Shown here: one piece after another, positions 52,001-64,000 of the stretch
Position numbering within the stretch: position 1 is the first letter of the stretch
Layout of the letters: each line of letters starts with the position of its first letter
From: Phocoena phocoena
Taxonomy: Eukaryota; Chordata; Mammalia; Artiodactyla; Phocoenidae
Assembly: GCF_963924675.1 (NCBI RefSeq)
Contig: NC_089220.1
Coordinates: forward strand, 160,183,270-160,247,269
Direction of reading: 5' to 3'
DNA: 64,000 nt
Position numbers and translations under genes: made by a program
Notes under the pieces: generated by a model
Seen by the model: only the letters and a program-made list of their open reading frames with translations
The model's database searches: none
Told to the model about the DNA's origin: nothing

Positions 52001-54600
52001 TGAGGCTTCATAGCTTTGGAAGTGGAAGTATTTTGGATACAGCAGAGTAATTTAAGTAACCATTGATTTTTCCATCATGAGAAGTTGTTCTTCAGTCGTG
52101 CTTCTCAAGCCTTATATCTTTTCTGGCTATAGAAAAACTATACTTCATAGTCATAAAAAAGTTATTTTCATTTTACTCTACTGCAATTAGTGCTAGAAGC
52201 CATTTATTGTAAAAACAAAAATTCTAATGAATAGAAATGTTACAAGAACAGAAGTCTTGTGTGTTTTATCCTCCTCATGCATCATCCATTTTAATTAGAG
52301 AAAAGGGTAGTGAACACTGCAACGAGTCTGGAATGAAAATCATTAATTGATGTCAAGCTGAAGAGAGACCGTTAGCATGAATTTAGTGACAGCAGGAAAG
52401 AAATTAACGTTATTACTTTATTTAGTATATTACATTATTTTGTGTATTCTTTTCTATGCAGGTTCAAGGCAATTTCATTTTCATAATGGAAAAGACTGTT
52501 ATTTTTCTAACAAAAAAGAAAGATGTGAATATTTATGTTTGAACATAACAAATTGAAATGATGAATTCTTTAGTAACATTTTAAAAAGTCTTAGTAAAAA
52601 GTTTAAAAAGTTTTAATGGTTGTTTTAATATTTTTGTTAACATTCCAAGAACAGGGAAATAGTGCGTGAAGATGTTGCCCATCAATGTCAGAACAGCTGT
52701 CTGCCATCATTTAAACCTCAGAATGGTTCTCTTGTTTATGGCTCAGAACGACTTTCTGGACTGCTTAAAGCAATAGACATTTATTTCTTTGGCTAAGTTT
52801 TGGGCTAATCAGTTACTTTTGTCATTGGTGAGGTTTGGCCCGAGAAGAATTAGATGGATAATGCTAAACAACAACCTGACTGTTCAGAAAAATGGATGAC
52901 TCTTACATTTTAGAGATAATTTGTAACCCCAGGGTCACCGTAAAAGGGCGGAGGGGGTGTCCTTTTATAGCATTGACCATCTGGAACTTTTAAGGGCTAC
53001 ACTGCAAGATACCCTCTTTTTGAAAAGTTTCCTTAAACTATGCTATTCTCCTTAAACAAAACTATTTTCTCCTCTGAGCCAAATTTTTTTTTCTGAAATA
53101 AGAAAAATATGAAAATGAAATGTCAACGTGAACGTGAAAATATACAACATGTATATAAAACTTTTGGTTGTGTTGCAAAGTCCCTTTTCTCACTTTATAA
53201 TAAACAAGACATTCAAATGTAAAAGTATATAATAAAATCATTGTGTGTCTTTTGTTGACTGAACTGTCACTAAAATGCACCAAAACCACAGTGCATTCCT
53301 CCTTTTAAAACTCTACTTTTTAGTGCCATTTGCACAGCAAGAAGCTTCATTAGCATTGATTTCTAGGATGAACTTTGAAATACACATTGGTTCAGACTAA
53401 TAACCAGATTTGTCAGTCCTTTGTGGCCAGTCCCACCGTCGGTGGCCGCAGTCATACTGTAGTTTTATTCTAAGGTTTCCGTCAAAAGTATGAACCACTA
53501 GCATGGAAAGGAGGGATACAAACAACTTTTATAACTTTGGGGATAAATTTATTGGTAATGACAAGGTAAACAATAAAAATATAATTTCTTATGTTATTGG
53601 AGCTTAAGGGGAAAAAATCAATGTTTTTAGAAGGTACTATAGATGTGCCTGTAATGTTTATTGGATGTAGTGATGAGTGACAGTTAGTAATAATGTGCAG
53701 CTTTGGGTAAAAGAAAGCAGTTGAGAACTGGCATTTATGATTTGTTCCTCATGCCACTAAGCATTTCTTCTGAGCCATTGACTTGTCAGAAATTGACTCC
53801 AGTCAACATGAGTTTCTGTGTAATTTGGAACAAAAGAGTATTCAAATACAGGACCCATCAATAATACGTTGAAACTGATGTGTAAGTAGTTTGGGGAGAT
53901 TATCTAGGTTTCGTGCTTCCCTTGAGAAGAGACTGTTCCTATTCTCTTTTTCTGATGGCTTAACAGTGCCACACTTTCCAACCTCAGTAAGCAAGAGTAG
54001 TTTCACTTTTAACCAACCACAGGGTTCAATCATTTTTAAACCAATCCAAATCACTCCCTTTGGTTTCAAGAGGTTCTCCAAATTCAGAAGTTTTGGCTCT
54101 ATTTCTAATATAGCCTCTCAAATTTCTTTGGGTTCCCAAACTTCAAGACTTGTGTGAATGCCCACTCACCCTGAATTTTACCTATGATTAGGTGATTGTC
54201 CGATGGTGACCAAATATAGTAGTAAAGTGGGTTGTGAGATAAGTGATCCTAATTGAGCTTCAAAATAATACCCCACTGAGTTGAAGAAAGAAGTCATTTC
54301 CCTCTCTTGAAAGTTTTTCTGGCTGAATACAGAGTCAAAAAGACAGTATGGTGCAAAGAATAAAATTATCTCTGAACTTATTAACTTTTTTATTGTGGAT
54401 ATCTAGTGTTCCGTGGTATCAGCTTCTATAATGCCATCCTCGACTGTCATATTTGCTCCTAAATGAATAAGTAGACTACAATAAAAAATCTATAAATTTA
54501 GATAAATTTGACATTAGAATTTGAGTTCCTACTTCTCTTATGGGTGTTACAACTTACATAAATATAATACAATATTGAAACCAGGAAGTTGACATTGATA
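49005..54600. other. Long AT-rich unique intron stretch
   Basis: About 5.6 kb without any repeat family, exon or RNA gene that I can recognise. It contains short homopolymers and a GA-rich run near 49308-49345. It stands out as the longest SINE/L1-free interval in this intron. Confidence 0.45.
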
Positions 54601-54604
54601 CCAC

Positions 54605-54787
54605 CTGTGTGTATAGTTCTGTGTCAACTTATCACATGTGTAGATTCATGTAACCACCACTGCAATCAAGAAACAGAATTATTTCATCACAAATATCTCC
54701 TTTTATAGTCCCACTCACCCCTTGCTTACAGATTAGCACCATTAATCTGTTCACCATGTCTATAATTTTGTCATTTCAATAATGTTA
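54605..54787 (-). mobile_element. Older L1, left piece, antisense (split by the 7 kb L1)
   Basis: ATTCATGTAACCACCACTGC and AATCAAGAAACAGAATTATT are old L1 3'UTR sequence in antisense. It reads through to the sequence resuming at 61881 once the inserted L1 is removed. Confidence 0.75.
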
Positions 54788-55221
54788 CATAAACGAAATC
54801 TTTTTTTTTTACATCTTTATTGGACTATAATTGTTTTAATATGGTGAGTTAGTTTCTGCTTTATAACAAAGTGAATCAGTTATACATATACATATGTTCC
54901 CATATCTCTTCCCTCTTGCGTCTCCCTCCCTCCCACCCTCCCTATCCCACCCCTCCAGGCGGTCACAAAGCACCCAGCTGATCTCCCTGTGCTATGCGGC
55001 TGCTTCCCACTAGCTATCTACCTTACGTTTGGTAGTGTATATATGTCCATGCCACTCTCTCACTTTGTCACAGCTCACCCTTCCTCCTCCCCATATCCTC
55101 AAGTCCATTCTCTAGAAGGTCTGTGTCTTTATTCCTATCTTACCCCGAGGTTCTTCATGACATTTTTTTCCCCTTAAATTCAATATATATGTGTTAGCAT
55201 ATGGTATTTGTCTTTCTCTTT

Positions 55222-58200
55222 CTAACTTATTTCACTCTGTATGACAGACTCTAGGTCCATCCACCTCAGTACATATAACTCAATTTCATTTCTTTTTATG
55301 GCTGAGTAATACTCCATTGTATATATGTGCCACATCTTCTTTATCCATTCATCCGATGCTGGACACCTAAGTTGTTTCCATCTCCTATCTATTGTAAATA
55401 GAGCTGCAATGAACATTTTGGTACATGACTCTTTTTGAATTATGGTTTTCTCAGGGTATATGCCCAGTAGTGGGATTGCTGGGTCATATGGTAGTTCTAT
55501 TTGTAGTTTTTGAAGGAACCTCCATACTGTTCTCCATAGTGGCTGTACCAATTCACATTCCCACCAGCAGAGCAAGAGTGTTCCCTTTTCTCCACACCCT
55601 CTCCAGCATTTATTGTTTCTAGATTTTTTGATGATGGCCACTCTGACCGGTGTGAGATGATATCTCATTGTAGTTTTGATTTGCATTTCTCTAATGATTA
55701 ATGATGTCGAGCATTCTTTCATGTGTTTGTTGGCAATCTGTATATCTTCTTTGGAGAAATGTCTATTTAGGTCTTCTGCCCATTTTTGGATTGGGTTGTT
55801 TGTTTTTTTGTTATTGAGCTGCATGAGCTGCTTGTAAATTTTGGAGATTAATCCTTTGTCAGTTGCTTCATTTGCAAATATTTTCTCCCATTCTGAGGGT
55901 TGTCTTTTGGTTTTGTTTATGGTTTCCTTTGCTGTGCAAAAGCTTCGAAGTTTCATTAGGTCCCATTTGTTTATTTTTGTTTTTATTTCCATTTCTCTAG
56001 GAGGTGGGTCCAAAAGGACCTTGCTGTGATTTATGTCATAGAGTGTTCTGCCTATGTTTTCCTCTAAGAGTTTGATAGTTTCTGGCCTTACGTTTAGGTC
56101 TTTAATTCATTTTGAGCTTATTTTTGTGTATGGTGTTAGGGAGTGTTCTAATCTCATACTTTTACATGTAGCTGTCCAGTTTTCCCAGCACCACTTATTG
56201 AAGAGGCTGTCCTTTCTCCACTGTACATTCCTGCCTCCTTTATCAAAGATAAGGTGACCATACGTCCATGGGTTTATCTCTGGGCTTTCTATCCTGTTCC
56301 ATTGATCTATATTTCTGTTTTTGTGCCAGTACCATACTCTCTTGATTACTGCAGCTTTGTAGTATAGTCTGAAGTCAGGGAGCCTGATTCCTCCAGCTCC
56401 ATTTTTCGTTCTCAAGATTGCTTTGGCTATTCAGGGTCTTTTGTGTTTCCATACAATTTGTGAAATTTTTTGTTCTAGTTCTGTGAAAAATGCCAGTGGT
56501 AGTTTGATAGGGATTGCATTGAATCTGTAGATTGCTTTGGGTAGTACAGTCATTTTCACAGGGTTGATTCTTCCAATCCACGAACATGGTATATCTCTCC
56601 ATCTATTTGTATCATCTTTAATTTCTTTCATCTGTGTCATAATTTTCTGCATACAGGTCTTTTGTCTCCTTAGGTAGGTTTATTCCTAGATATTTTATTC
56701 TTTTTGTTGCAATGGTAAATGGGAGTGTTTTCTTGATTTTACTTTCAGATTTTTCATCATTAGTGTATTGGAATGCCAGGGATTTCTGTGCATTAATTTT
56801 GTATCCTGCTAATTTACCAAATTCATTGATTAGCTCTAGTAGTTTTCTGGTAGCATCTTTAGGATTCTCTATGTATAGTATCATGTCATCTGCAAACAGT
56901 GACAGCTTTACTTCTTTTTTCCGATTTGGATTCCTTTTATTTCCTTTTCTTCTCTGATTGCTATGGCTAAAACTTCAAAAACTATGTTGAATAAGAGTGG
57001 TGAGAGTGGGCAAGCTTGTCTTGTTCCTGATCTTAGTGGAAATGCTTTCAGTTTTTCACCATTGAGGATGATGTTGGCTGTGGGTTTGTCATATATTGCC
57101 TTTATTATGTTGAGGAAAGTTCCCTCTGTGCCTACTTTCTGCAGGGTTTTTACCATAAATGGGTGTTGAATTTTGTCAAAAGCTTTCTCTGCATCTATTG
57201 AGATGATCATATGGTTTTTCTCCTTCAACTTGTTAATATGGTGTATCACGTTGATTGATTTGCGTATATTGAAGAATCCTTGTATTCCTGGGAGAAACCC
57301 CACTTGATCATGGTGTATGATCCTTTTAATGTGCTGTTGGACTCTGTTTGCTAGTATTTTGTTGAGGATTTTTGCATCTATGTTCATCAGTGATATTGGC
57401 CTGTAGTTTTCTTTCTTTGTGACATCCTTGTCTGGTTTGATATCAGGGTGATGGTGGCCTCGTAGAAAGAGTTTGGGAGTGTTCCTCCCTCTGCTATATT
57501 TTGGAAGAGTTTGAGAAGGATAGGTGTTAGCTCTTCTCTAAATGTTTGATAGAATTCGCCTGTGAAGCCATCTGGTCCTGGGTTTTTGTTTGTTGGAAGA
57601 TTTTTAATCACAGTTTCAATTTCAGTGCTTGTGATTGGTCTGTTCATACTTTCTACTTCTTCCTGATTCAGTCTTGGCAGGTTGTGCATTTCTAAGAATT
57701 TGTCCATTTCTTCCAGGTTGTCCATTTTATTGGCATAGAGTTGCTTGTAGTAATGTCTCATGATCTTTTGTATTTCTGCAGAGTCAGTTGTTACTTGTTC
57801 TTTTTCTTTTCTAATTCTATTGATTTGAGTCTTCTCCCTTTTTTTCTTGATGAGTCTGGCTAATGGTTTATCAATTTTGTTTATCTTGTCAAAGAACCAG
57901 CTTTTAGTTTTATTGATCTTTGCTATCGTTTCCTTCATTTCTTTTTCATTTATTTCTGATCTGATCTTTATGATTTCTTTCCTTCTGCTAACTTTGGGGT
58001 TTTTTTTTTGTTCTTCTTTCTCTAATTGCTTTAGGTGCAAGGTTAGGTTGTTTATTCGAGATGTTTCCTGTTTCTTAAGGTAGGATTTTATTGCTATAAA
58101 CTTCCGTCTTAGAACTGTTCTTGCTGCATCCCATAGATTTTGGGTCATCGTGTCTCCATTGTCATTTGTTTCTAGGTATTTTTTGATTTCCTCTTTGATT

Positions 58201-59000
58201 TCTTCAGTGATTACTTCGTTATTAAGTAGTGTGTTGTTTAGCCTCCATGTGTTTGTGTGTTTTACAGATCATTTCCTGCAGTTGATATCTAGTCTCATAG
58301 CATTGTGGTCGGAAAAGATAATTGATACAATTTCAGTTTTCTTAAATTTACCAAGGCTTGATTTGTGACCCAAGATATGATCTATCCTGGTGAATGTTCC
58401 ATGAGCACTTGAGAAAAATGTGTATTCTGTTGTTTTTGGATGGAATGTCCTATAAATATCAATTAAGTCCACCTTGTTTAATGTATCATTTAAAGCTTGT
58501 GTTTCCTTATTTATTTTCATTTTGGATGATCTGTCCATTGGTGAAAGTGGGGTGTTAAAGTCCCCTACTATGAATGTGTTACTGTCAATTTCCCCTTTTA
58601 TGGCTGTTAGTATTTGCCTTATGTATTGAGGTGCTCCTATGTTGGGTGCATAAATATTTACAATTGTTATATCTTCTTCTTGGATCGATCCCTTGATCAT
58701 TATGTAGTGTCCTTCTTTGTCTCTTCTAGTAGTCTTTATTTTAAAGTCTATTTTGTCTGATATGAGAATTGCTACTCCAGCTTTCTTTTGGTTTCCATTT
58801 GCATGGAATATCTTTTTCCATCCCCTTACTTTCAGTCTGTATGTGTCTCTAGGTCTGAAGTGGGTCTCTCGTAGACAGCATATATATGGGTCTTGTTTTT
58901 ATATCCATTCACCCAGTCTGTGTCTTTTGGTGGGAGCATTTAGTCCATTTACATTTAAGGTAATTATCGATATATATGTTCCTATTCCCATTGTCTTAAT
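55222..59000 (-). pseudogene. L1 ORF2 (endonuclease-reverse transcriptase), broken
   Basis: In full-length L1 this protein nicks the target and copies the RNA by target-primed reverse transcription. Order on the minus strand: endonuclease domain (about 58270-58990, including TIVNIYAPN and VGDFNTPLSP), a connecting region, reverse transcriptase with FADD at 56885-56896, then the C-terminal domain. The endonuclease part carries a stop at 58899-58901, after GEWI. The reverse transcriptase is cut by frameshifts near 57390, 56900, 56640 and 56400. In the terminal Cys-rich motif (55555-55608) the usual CX3CX7HX4C histidine is replaced by leucine. Not functional as it stands. Confidence 0.95.
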
Positions 59001-59039
59001 TGTTTTGGGTTTGTTGTTGTAGGTCTTTTTCTTCTCTTG

Positions 59040-59932
59040 TGTTTCTTGCCTAGAGAAGTTCCTTTAGCATTTATTGTAAAGCTGGTTTGGTGGTGGTGAA
59101 CTCTCAGCTTTTGCTTGTCTGTAAAGGTTTTAATTTCTCCATCAAATCTGAATGAGATCCTTGCTAGGTAGAGTAATCTTGGTTGCAGGTTTTTCTCCTT
59201 CATCACTTTAAATATGTCCTGCCAGTCCATTCTGGCTTGCAGAGTTTCTGCTGAAAGATCGGCTGTTAACCTTATGGGGATTCCCTTGTGTGTTATTTGG
59301 GTTTTTTTCCCTTGCTGCTTTTAATATGTTTTCTTTGTATTTAATTTTTGACAGTTTGATTAATATGTGTCGTGGCATGTTTCTCCTTGGATTTATCCTG
59401 TATGGCACTCTCTGTGCTTCCTGGACTTGATTAACTATTTCTTTTCCCATATTAGGGAACTTTTCAACTATAATCTCTTCAAATATTTTCTCAGTCCCTT
59501 TCTTTTTCTCTTTTTCTTCTGGAACCCCTATAATTCGAATGTTGGTGCATTTAATGCTGTCCCAGAGGTCTCTGATACTGTCCTCAGTTATTTTCATTCT
59601 TTTTTCTTTATTCTGCTCTGCAGTAGTTATTTCCACTATTTTATCTTCCGGGTCACTTATCCGTTCTTCTGCCTCAGTTATTCTGCTATTGATCCCATCT
59701 AGGGTATTTGTAATTTCATTTATTGTGTTGTCCATTTCATCTTTAGTTCTTCTAGGTCCTTGTTAAATGTTTCTTGCATTTTGTATATTCTATTTCCAAG
59801 ATTTTGGATCATCTTTACTATCATTATTCTGAATTCTTTTTTGGGTAGACTGCCTATTTCCTCTTCATTTGTTAGGTCTGGTGGGTTTTTATCTTGCTCC
59901 TTCATCTTCTGTGTGTTTTTCTGTCTTCTCAT
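59040..59932 (-). pseudogene. L1 ORF1 (RNA-binding chaperone), broken
   Basis: ORF1p coats L1 RNA as a trimer. The likely start Met (MRRQKNTQKMKEQDKN) is at 59932; the open frame runs upstream of it to 60238, but that extension is 5'UTR. An N-terminal coiled-coil segment (MIVKMIQNLGNRIYKM...) is followed by the RNA-recognition domain (NIRIIGVPEE at about 59514-59543) and C-terminal domain (MDWQDIFKVMKEKNLQPRLL at about 59230). Frameshifts at about 59725 and 59300, and another near the end, split it into three frames. Confidence 0.93.
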
Positions 59933-61866
59933 TTTGCTTATCTTACTGTGTTTGGGGTCTCCTTTTGGCAGGCTGCAGGTTTGTAGTTCCTGTTGTTTTT
60001 GGTGTCTGTCCCCAGTGGCTAAAGTTGGTTCAGTGGGTTGTGTAGGCTTCCTGGTGGGGGGAAGTAGTGCCTGTGTTCTGGTGGATGAGGCTGGATCTTG
60101 TCTTTTTGGTGGGCAGGTCCACATCTGTTGGTGTGTTTTGGGTGTCTGTGGACTTATTATGATTTTAGGTAGCCTCTCTGCTAATGTGTGGGGTTGTGTT
60201 CCTGTCTTGCTAGTTGTTTGGCATAGGGTGTCCAGCACTGTAGCTTGCTGGTCGTTGAGTGAAGCTGGGTGCTGGTGTTGAGATAGAAATCTCTGGGAGA
60301 TTTTCGCCGTTTGATATAACGTGGAGCTGGGAGGTCTCTTGTGGACCAGTGTCCTGAAGTTGACTCTCCCACCTCAGAGGCACAGCACGGACTCCTGGCT
60401 GCAGCACCAAGAGCCTTTTATCCACACGGCTCAGAATAAAAGGGAGAAAAAGTAGAAAGAAGAAAGAAAGAGGATAAAATGAAATAAAGGTAGAATAAAA
60501 TAAAAAATAATTAAGAAAAAAAAATTTTGTAAGTAAAAAAAACTTACAGATAGAACCCCAGGACATATGGTGAAAGCAAAGCTATACAGACAAAATCTCA
60601 CACAGAAGCATACACATACACACTCACAAAAAGAGGAAAAGGGAAGAAAATCATAAATCTTGCTCTGAAAGTCCACCTCCTCAATTTGGGATGATTCGTT
60701 GTCTATTCATGTATTCCACAGATGCAGGGTACATCAAGTTGATTGTGGAGCTTTAATCCACTGCTTCTGAGGCTGCTGGGAGAGATTTCCCTTTCTCTTC
60801 TTTATTCTCACAGCTCCCGGGGCTCAGCTTTGGACTGGGCCCCGCCTCTGCGTGTAGGTCGCCGGAGGGCGTCTGTTCTTCTCTCAGGCAGGACGGGGTT
60901 AAAGGAGCCGCTGATTCAGTGTCTCTGGCTCACTCAGGCCGTGGGGAGGGAGGGGCATGGAGTGCGGGGCGAGCCTGCGGCGGCAGAGGCCAGCATGACG
61001 TTGGCGCGCTGTGCGTTCTCCCGGGAAGTTGTCCCTGGATCACGGGACCCTGGAAGTGGCGGGCTGCACAGGCTCCCCAGAAGGGAGGTGTGGAGAGTGA
61101 CCTGTGCTCGCACACAGGCTTCTTGGTGGCGGCAGCAGCAGCCTTAGCGTCTCATGCCCATCTCTGGGGTCCGCGCTGTTAGCCGCGGCTTGAGCCCGTC
61201 CTTGGAGCTCCTTTAAGCAGCGCTCTTAATCCCCTCTCCTCGCGCACCAGGAAACAAAGAGGGAAGAAAAAGTCTCTTGCTTCTTCGGCAGGTCCAGACT
61301 TTTCCCAGGCCTCCCTCCCGGCCAGACGTGGTGCACTAACCCCCTGCACGCTGTGTTCACGCCGCCAACCCCAGTTCTCTCCCTGCGCTCCGACGGAAGC
61401 CCGAGCCTCAGCTCCCAGCCCCGCCCGCCCCGGCGGGTGAGCAGACAAGCCTCTCCGGCTGGTGAGTGCCGGTCGGCTCTGATCCTCTGTGCGGGAATCT
61501 CTCCGCTTTGCCAACAGCACCCCTGTTGCTGTGCTCTCCTGAGGGCACCGAAGCTTTCCCCCTCCGCCACCCTCAGTCTCCGCCCACGAAGGGGCTCCTG
61601 GTGTGTGGACACTTTTCCTCCTTCACAGCTCCCTCCCGCTGGTGCAGGTCCCGTCCCTATCCTTCCGTCTCTGTTTATTCTTTCTTCTTTTGCCCTACCC
61701 AGGTACGTGGGGGAGTTTCTTGCCTTTTGGGAGGTCTGAGGCCTTCTGCCAGCGTTCAGTAGGTGTTCTGTAGGAGTTGTTCCACGTTTAGATGTATTTC
61801 TGGTGTATCTGTGGGGAGGAAGGTGATCTCCGCGCCTTACTCTTCTGCCATCTTCCCCCTCTCCTG
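59933..61866 (-). promoter_or_regulatory. L1 5'UTR with internal promoter region, GC/CpG-rich
   Basis: About 1.9 kb from the L1 5' end to ORF1. The half nearest the 5' end (about 60830-61640) is much richer in G+C and CpG than the rest of the window. At the extreme 5' end is AAGATGGC (61847-61854, minus), matching the YY1-type site that positions L1 transcription starts in other mammals. Promoter activity is inferred from the family. Confidence 0.7.
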
Positions 61867-61880
61867 CATAAATGAAATCT

Positions 61881-64000
61881 TACAGTATGTGACTTTTTGA
61901 GATTGACTTTTTTTTTTCACATAGCACAATACCCCTGAGATCGATTCAAGTTGCCGTGTGTAATGGAGTCTGTTTATTTCTATTACTGAGTAGTATTCTA
62001 TGCTGTGGATGTTTCTTCAACCGTTCACCTATCATAAGATATTTTGGTTATTTCCAATTTTTGAATATTAGAAATAAAGTGCTTAGGAACAATTGTGTAC
62101 AGGTTTTTGCATGGACTTGAGTTTTCATTTCTTTGGGATAAATGCCCGGGAATGCAATTGCTGAGTGGTATAAGTACATGTCTAGTTTTGTAAGAAGCTG
62201 CCAGACTAGTTTCCATGACGGCTGTACGATTTTACCTTTTCAACAGCAGTGTGTGAGAGATCCAGTTTCCCTGCATCCTTGCCAGCATTTGGTAGCATCA
62301 CTGTTTTATTTTAGCTGATCTAAGAGGTGTGTAGTGACAGCTCTTTCTGATCTTAATTTGCATTTCCCTAATAGCTGCTGATGTTGAACGTCTTTTCATG
62401 TACCTATTTGTCATCTGTATATTCTTTTCAGAGAAATATTGCTTCATGTCTTTTGCCCTTCTAATTGCATTGTTTTCTCATTGTTGAGTTTTGAGTGTTC
62501 TTTATATATTCTGGACATGAGTCCTTTGTCAAATATGTGGTTTGCAAATATTTTCTCCTAGTCTGTACTTGTCTTTTCATTCTCTTAATATTTTTACAGA
62601 GGAAATGCTTTAATTTTGATGATGTCCAGTTTATCTGGTTTTTCTTTTATGGATCATGCTTTTGGTATCATTTATAAGAATTCTTCACCATTGCTAGGTG
62701 CTAAAAATTTTCTTCTATGTTTTCTTCTATAGTTTTACATTTAAATTTGTGATCCATTTTGAGTTAATTTTTGTATAAGGCATGAAGTTTAAATTCAATG
62801 TGGGTTTTGTTCTGTTGTGTTTTGTTTTCATTTTTGCCTATGGATGTCTAATTGCTTCAGCACTATTTGTTGAAAAGGCTGTTTTATTTCATTTAATTCC
62901 TTTTGTACCATTATGAGAAATCAGTTGGCCATACTTGTTGGGTATTTCTGGGTTCTTTATTCTGTTCTATTGATCTAAGTGTCTGTCACTCCACAGAAAC
63001 CACACCATCTTGATTATTACAGGTGTATTACCAGTCTTGCAATCAGGAAGTGTGATTCCTCCCACGTTATTGTTCTCTTCACAATTGTTTAGCTGTTCTA
63101 TCCTTTGCCTTTTCATATAAATTTAAAAATAATCTTGTCTATACTTACTAGAATCTTGTTGAGTTTTTTCTAGGAATTACATTAAAACTACACATCAGCT
63201 TGGGGAGAACTGACGTTACTATGTCGAGTCTTTCATCCGTGAATACCATTTTTTCTCCAGGTTTTTGATCTTCCTTGATTCTTTCATCATCATCATATAG
63301 TTTCCGGCATATAAGCCCTGTACATGTTATGTTAGGTTTACATCTATGTATTTTATGCACATCTATAAACCAACAATTATAATCTAAGTATTTCATTTTT
63401 TATTGATTGTAACTGACATTGTATTTTTAATTTTGGCATCTGTGTTCATTGCCAGCATATAGAAATACAATGGATTTTTGTATACTAATGTTGTATCCTG
63501 TGACCTTACTGAACTTTCTTTTTAGTTCTAGGAGATTTTTGTAGATTCCTTGGGATTTTCTACAAAGACCATCATGTTATCTACAAATAAGAACAGTTTT
63601 ATTTCTTCCTTTCCAACCTGTATGCCATTTATTTCCTTTTCTAGGCTTGTTTCATTGTCTAGAATTCCCAGCATCCTGTTGAATTACAGTGGTGGGAGCA
63701 GGCATCCTTACCTTGTTCCTAATCTTAAGGGAAAGCATTCAGTCTTTCTCGATTATGTTACCAGTAGGTTTTTTATAGATGCTTTTTATCAAGGTTAGGA
63801 AGTTAGTTCTGCTCTATTACTAGTTTTTTGAGGATTTCTGTCATGAGGGTGTTGAATTTTGTCAGATGCATTTTCTGCATCAGTTGATATAAGCATGTGA
63901 TTTTTCTTCTTTAGCCTATTAATATGATGTATTACATTGATTGATTTTTCAATATTGAACCAGACTTGCATTCCTGCAATAGACATCACTGGGTCATGGT
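61881..64000 (-). mobile_element. Older L1, right piece, antisense, runs off the window
   Basis: Continues the split older L1: ATTCTATGCTGTGGATGTTT (62000) and TTTGGGATAAATGCCCGGGA (62138), then antisense ORF2, whose minus frames encode [20 protein letters not shown] (about 63900) and similar reverse-transcriptase text. It is more diverged than the inserted L1 and dense with stops. Its 5' end lies beyond 64000. Confidence 0.9.

Larger units (their letters stand above)
54802..61866 (-). mobile_element. Near-full-length L1 (7.07 kb), antisense to PARD3
   Basis: On the minus strand this has every part of a mammalian L1 in order: GC-rich 5'UTR (about 59933-61866), ORF1 (about 59040-59932), ORF2 (about 55222-59000), 3'UTR and a poly(A) tail seen as T at 54801-54811. 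The 5' end reads GGGGGAAGATGGCAGAAGAG, the usual start of cetartiodactyl L1. Target duplications CATAAACGAAATCT (54788-54801) and CATAAATGAAATCT (61867-61880) differ at one base. Frameshifts and at least one stop break both ORFs, so it is not autonomous. It is inserted in an older L1 of the same orientation, inside the PARD3 intron. Confidence 0.95.

Noticed and set aside
52660..52760. Possible further PARD3 exon (frame containing SFKPQNGSLVYGSERLSGLL)
   Set aside because: Joining the AG at about 52649 to a phase 2 donor meets a stop within four codons, and the sequence does not match Par-3.
59720..60238. 172-codon frame as an extended L1 ORF1 beginning at 60238
   Set aside because: The first 102 codons do not resemble L1 ORF1; the conserved protein starts at the Met at 59932.

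Overview
The window is nuclear DNA of a mammal, almost certainly a whale or dolphin. It is mostly intron, AT-rich and full of retrotransposons. The diagnostic elements are many copies of the tRNA-derived CHR SINEs typical of Cetacea and hippos, in a short form of about 200 bp and a long form (CHR-L-like) of about 300-370 bp. They sit beside cetartiodactyl-type L1 and ancient mammalian MIR, L2, MER5 and other hAT-Charlie relics. There is no prokaryotic signal: no operons and no CRISPR array.

The only gene I can support is PARD3 (Par-3 cell polarity scaffold), on the + strand. Two constitutive-looking internal coding exons are present: 14259-14490 (232 nt, entered in phase 1 and left in phase 2) and 45269-45379 (111 nt, phase 2 at both ends). 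They are separated by a 30.8 kb intron. Inside that intron, 4.6 kb after the first exon, 19077-19107 is an alternative last coding exon. It joins in frame to give the short tail SLAKLKPEKR followed by a stop, with a short 3'UTR and an AATAAA at 19192-19197. The window therefore holds a splice-versus-polyadenylation choice: a truncated Par-3 ending at the alternative exon, or splicing on to 45269 and the C-terminal coiled-coil half encoded beyond the window. The window begins inside the preceding intron and ends inside the following one.

Layout. 1-14258: intron 3' portion with a SINE-beside-SINE cluster (1890-2274), a 42-bp minisatellite (3011-3145), L2 pieces (about 5240-6090), a Tigger-like DNA transposon relic (about 6118-6600) and an L1 piece split by a long SINE (12298-12982). 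14491-45268: long intron with the alternative last exon, a 1.6 kb L2 copy (21440-23035), several MIRs, an MER5A-like element, an L1 with an inverted 5' part (28473-28887), an L1-in-L1 nest with a SINE inside (31283-32800), further SINEs and microsatellites. 45380-64000: intron with a 2 kb L1 piece carrying a SINE (46448-48390), a tail-to-tail inverted SINE pair (48558-48989), about 5.6 kb of AT-rich unique sequence, and a near-full-length 7.07 kb antisense L1 (54802-61866). This last L1 has a 14-bp target-site duplication and lies inside an older L1 that runs to the window end.

I found no wholly new system. The observations most worth testing are the PARD3 alternative 3' end, the inverted SINE hairpin in its pre-mRNA, and the GC-rich 5'UTR of the nearly intact L1 inside the gene. 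Repeat family names and the human Par-3 comparison come from memory; repeat edges without a target-site duplication are approximate.
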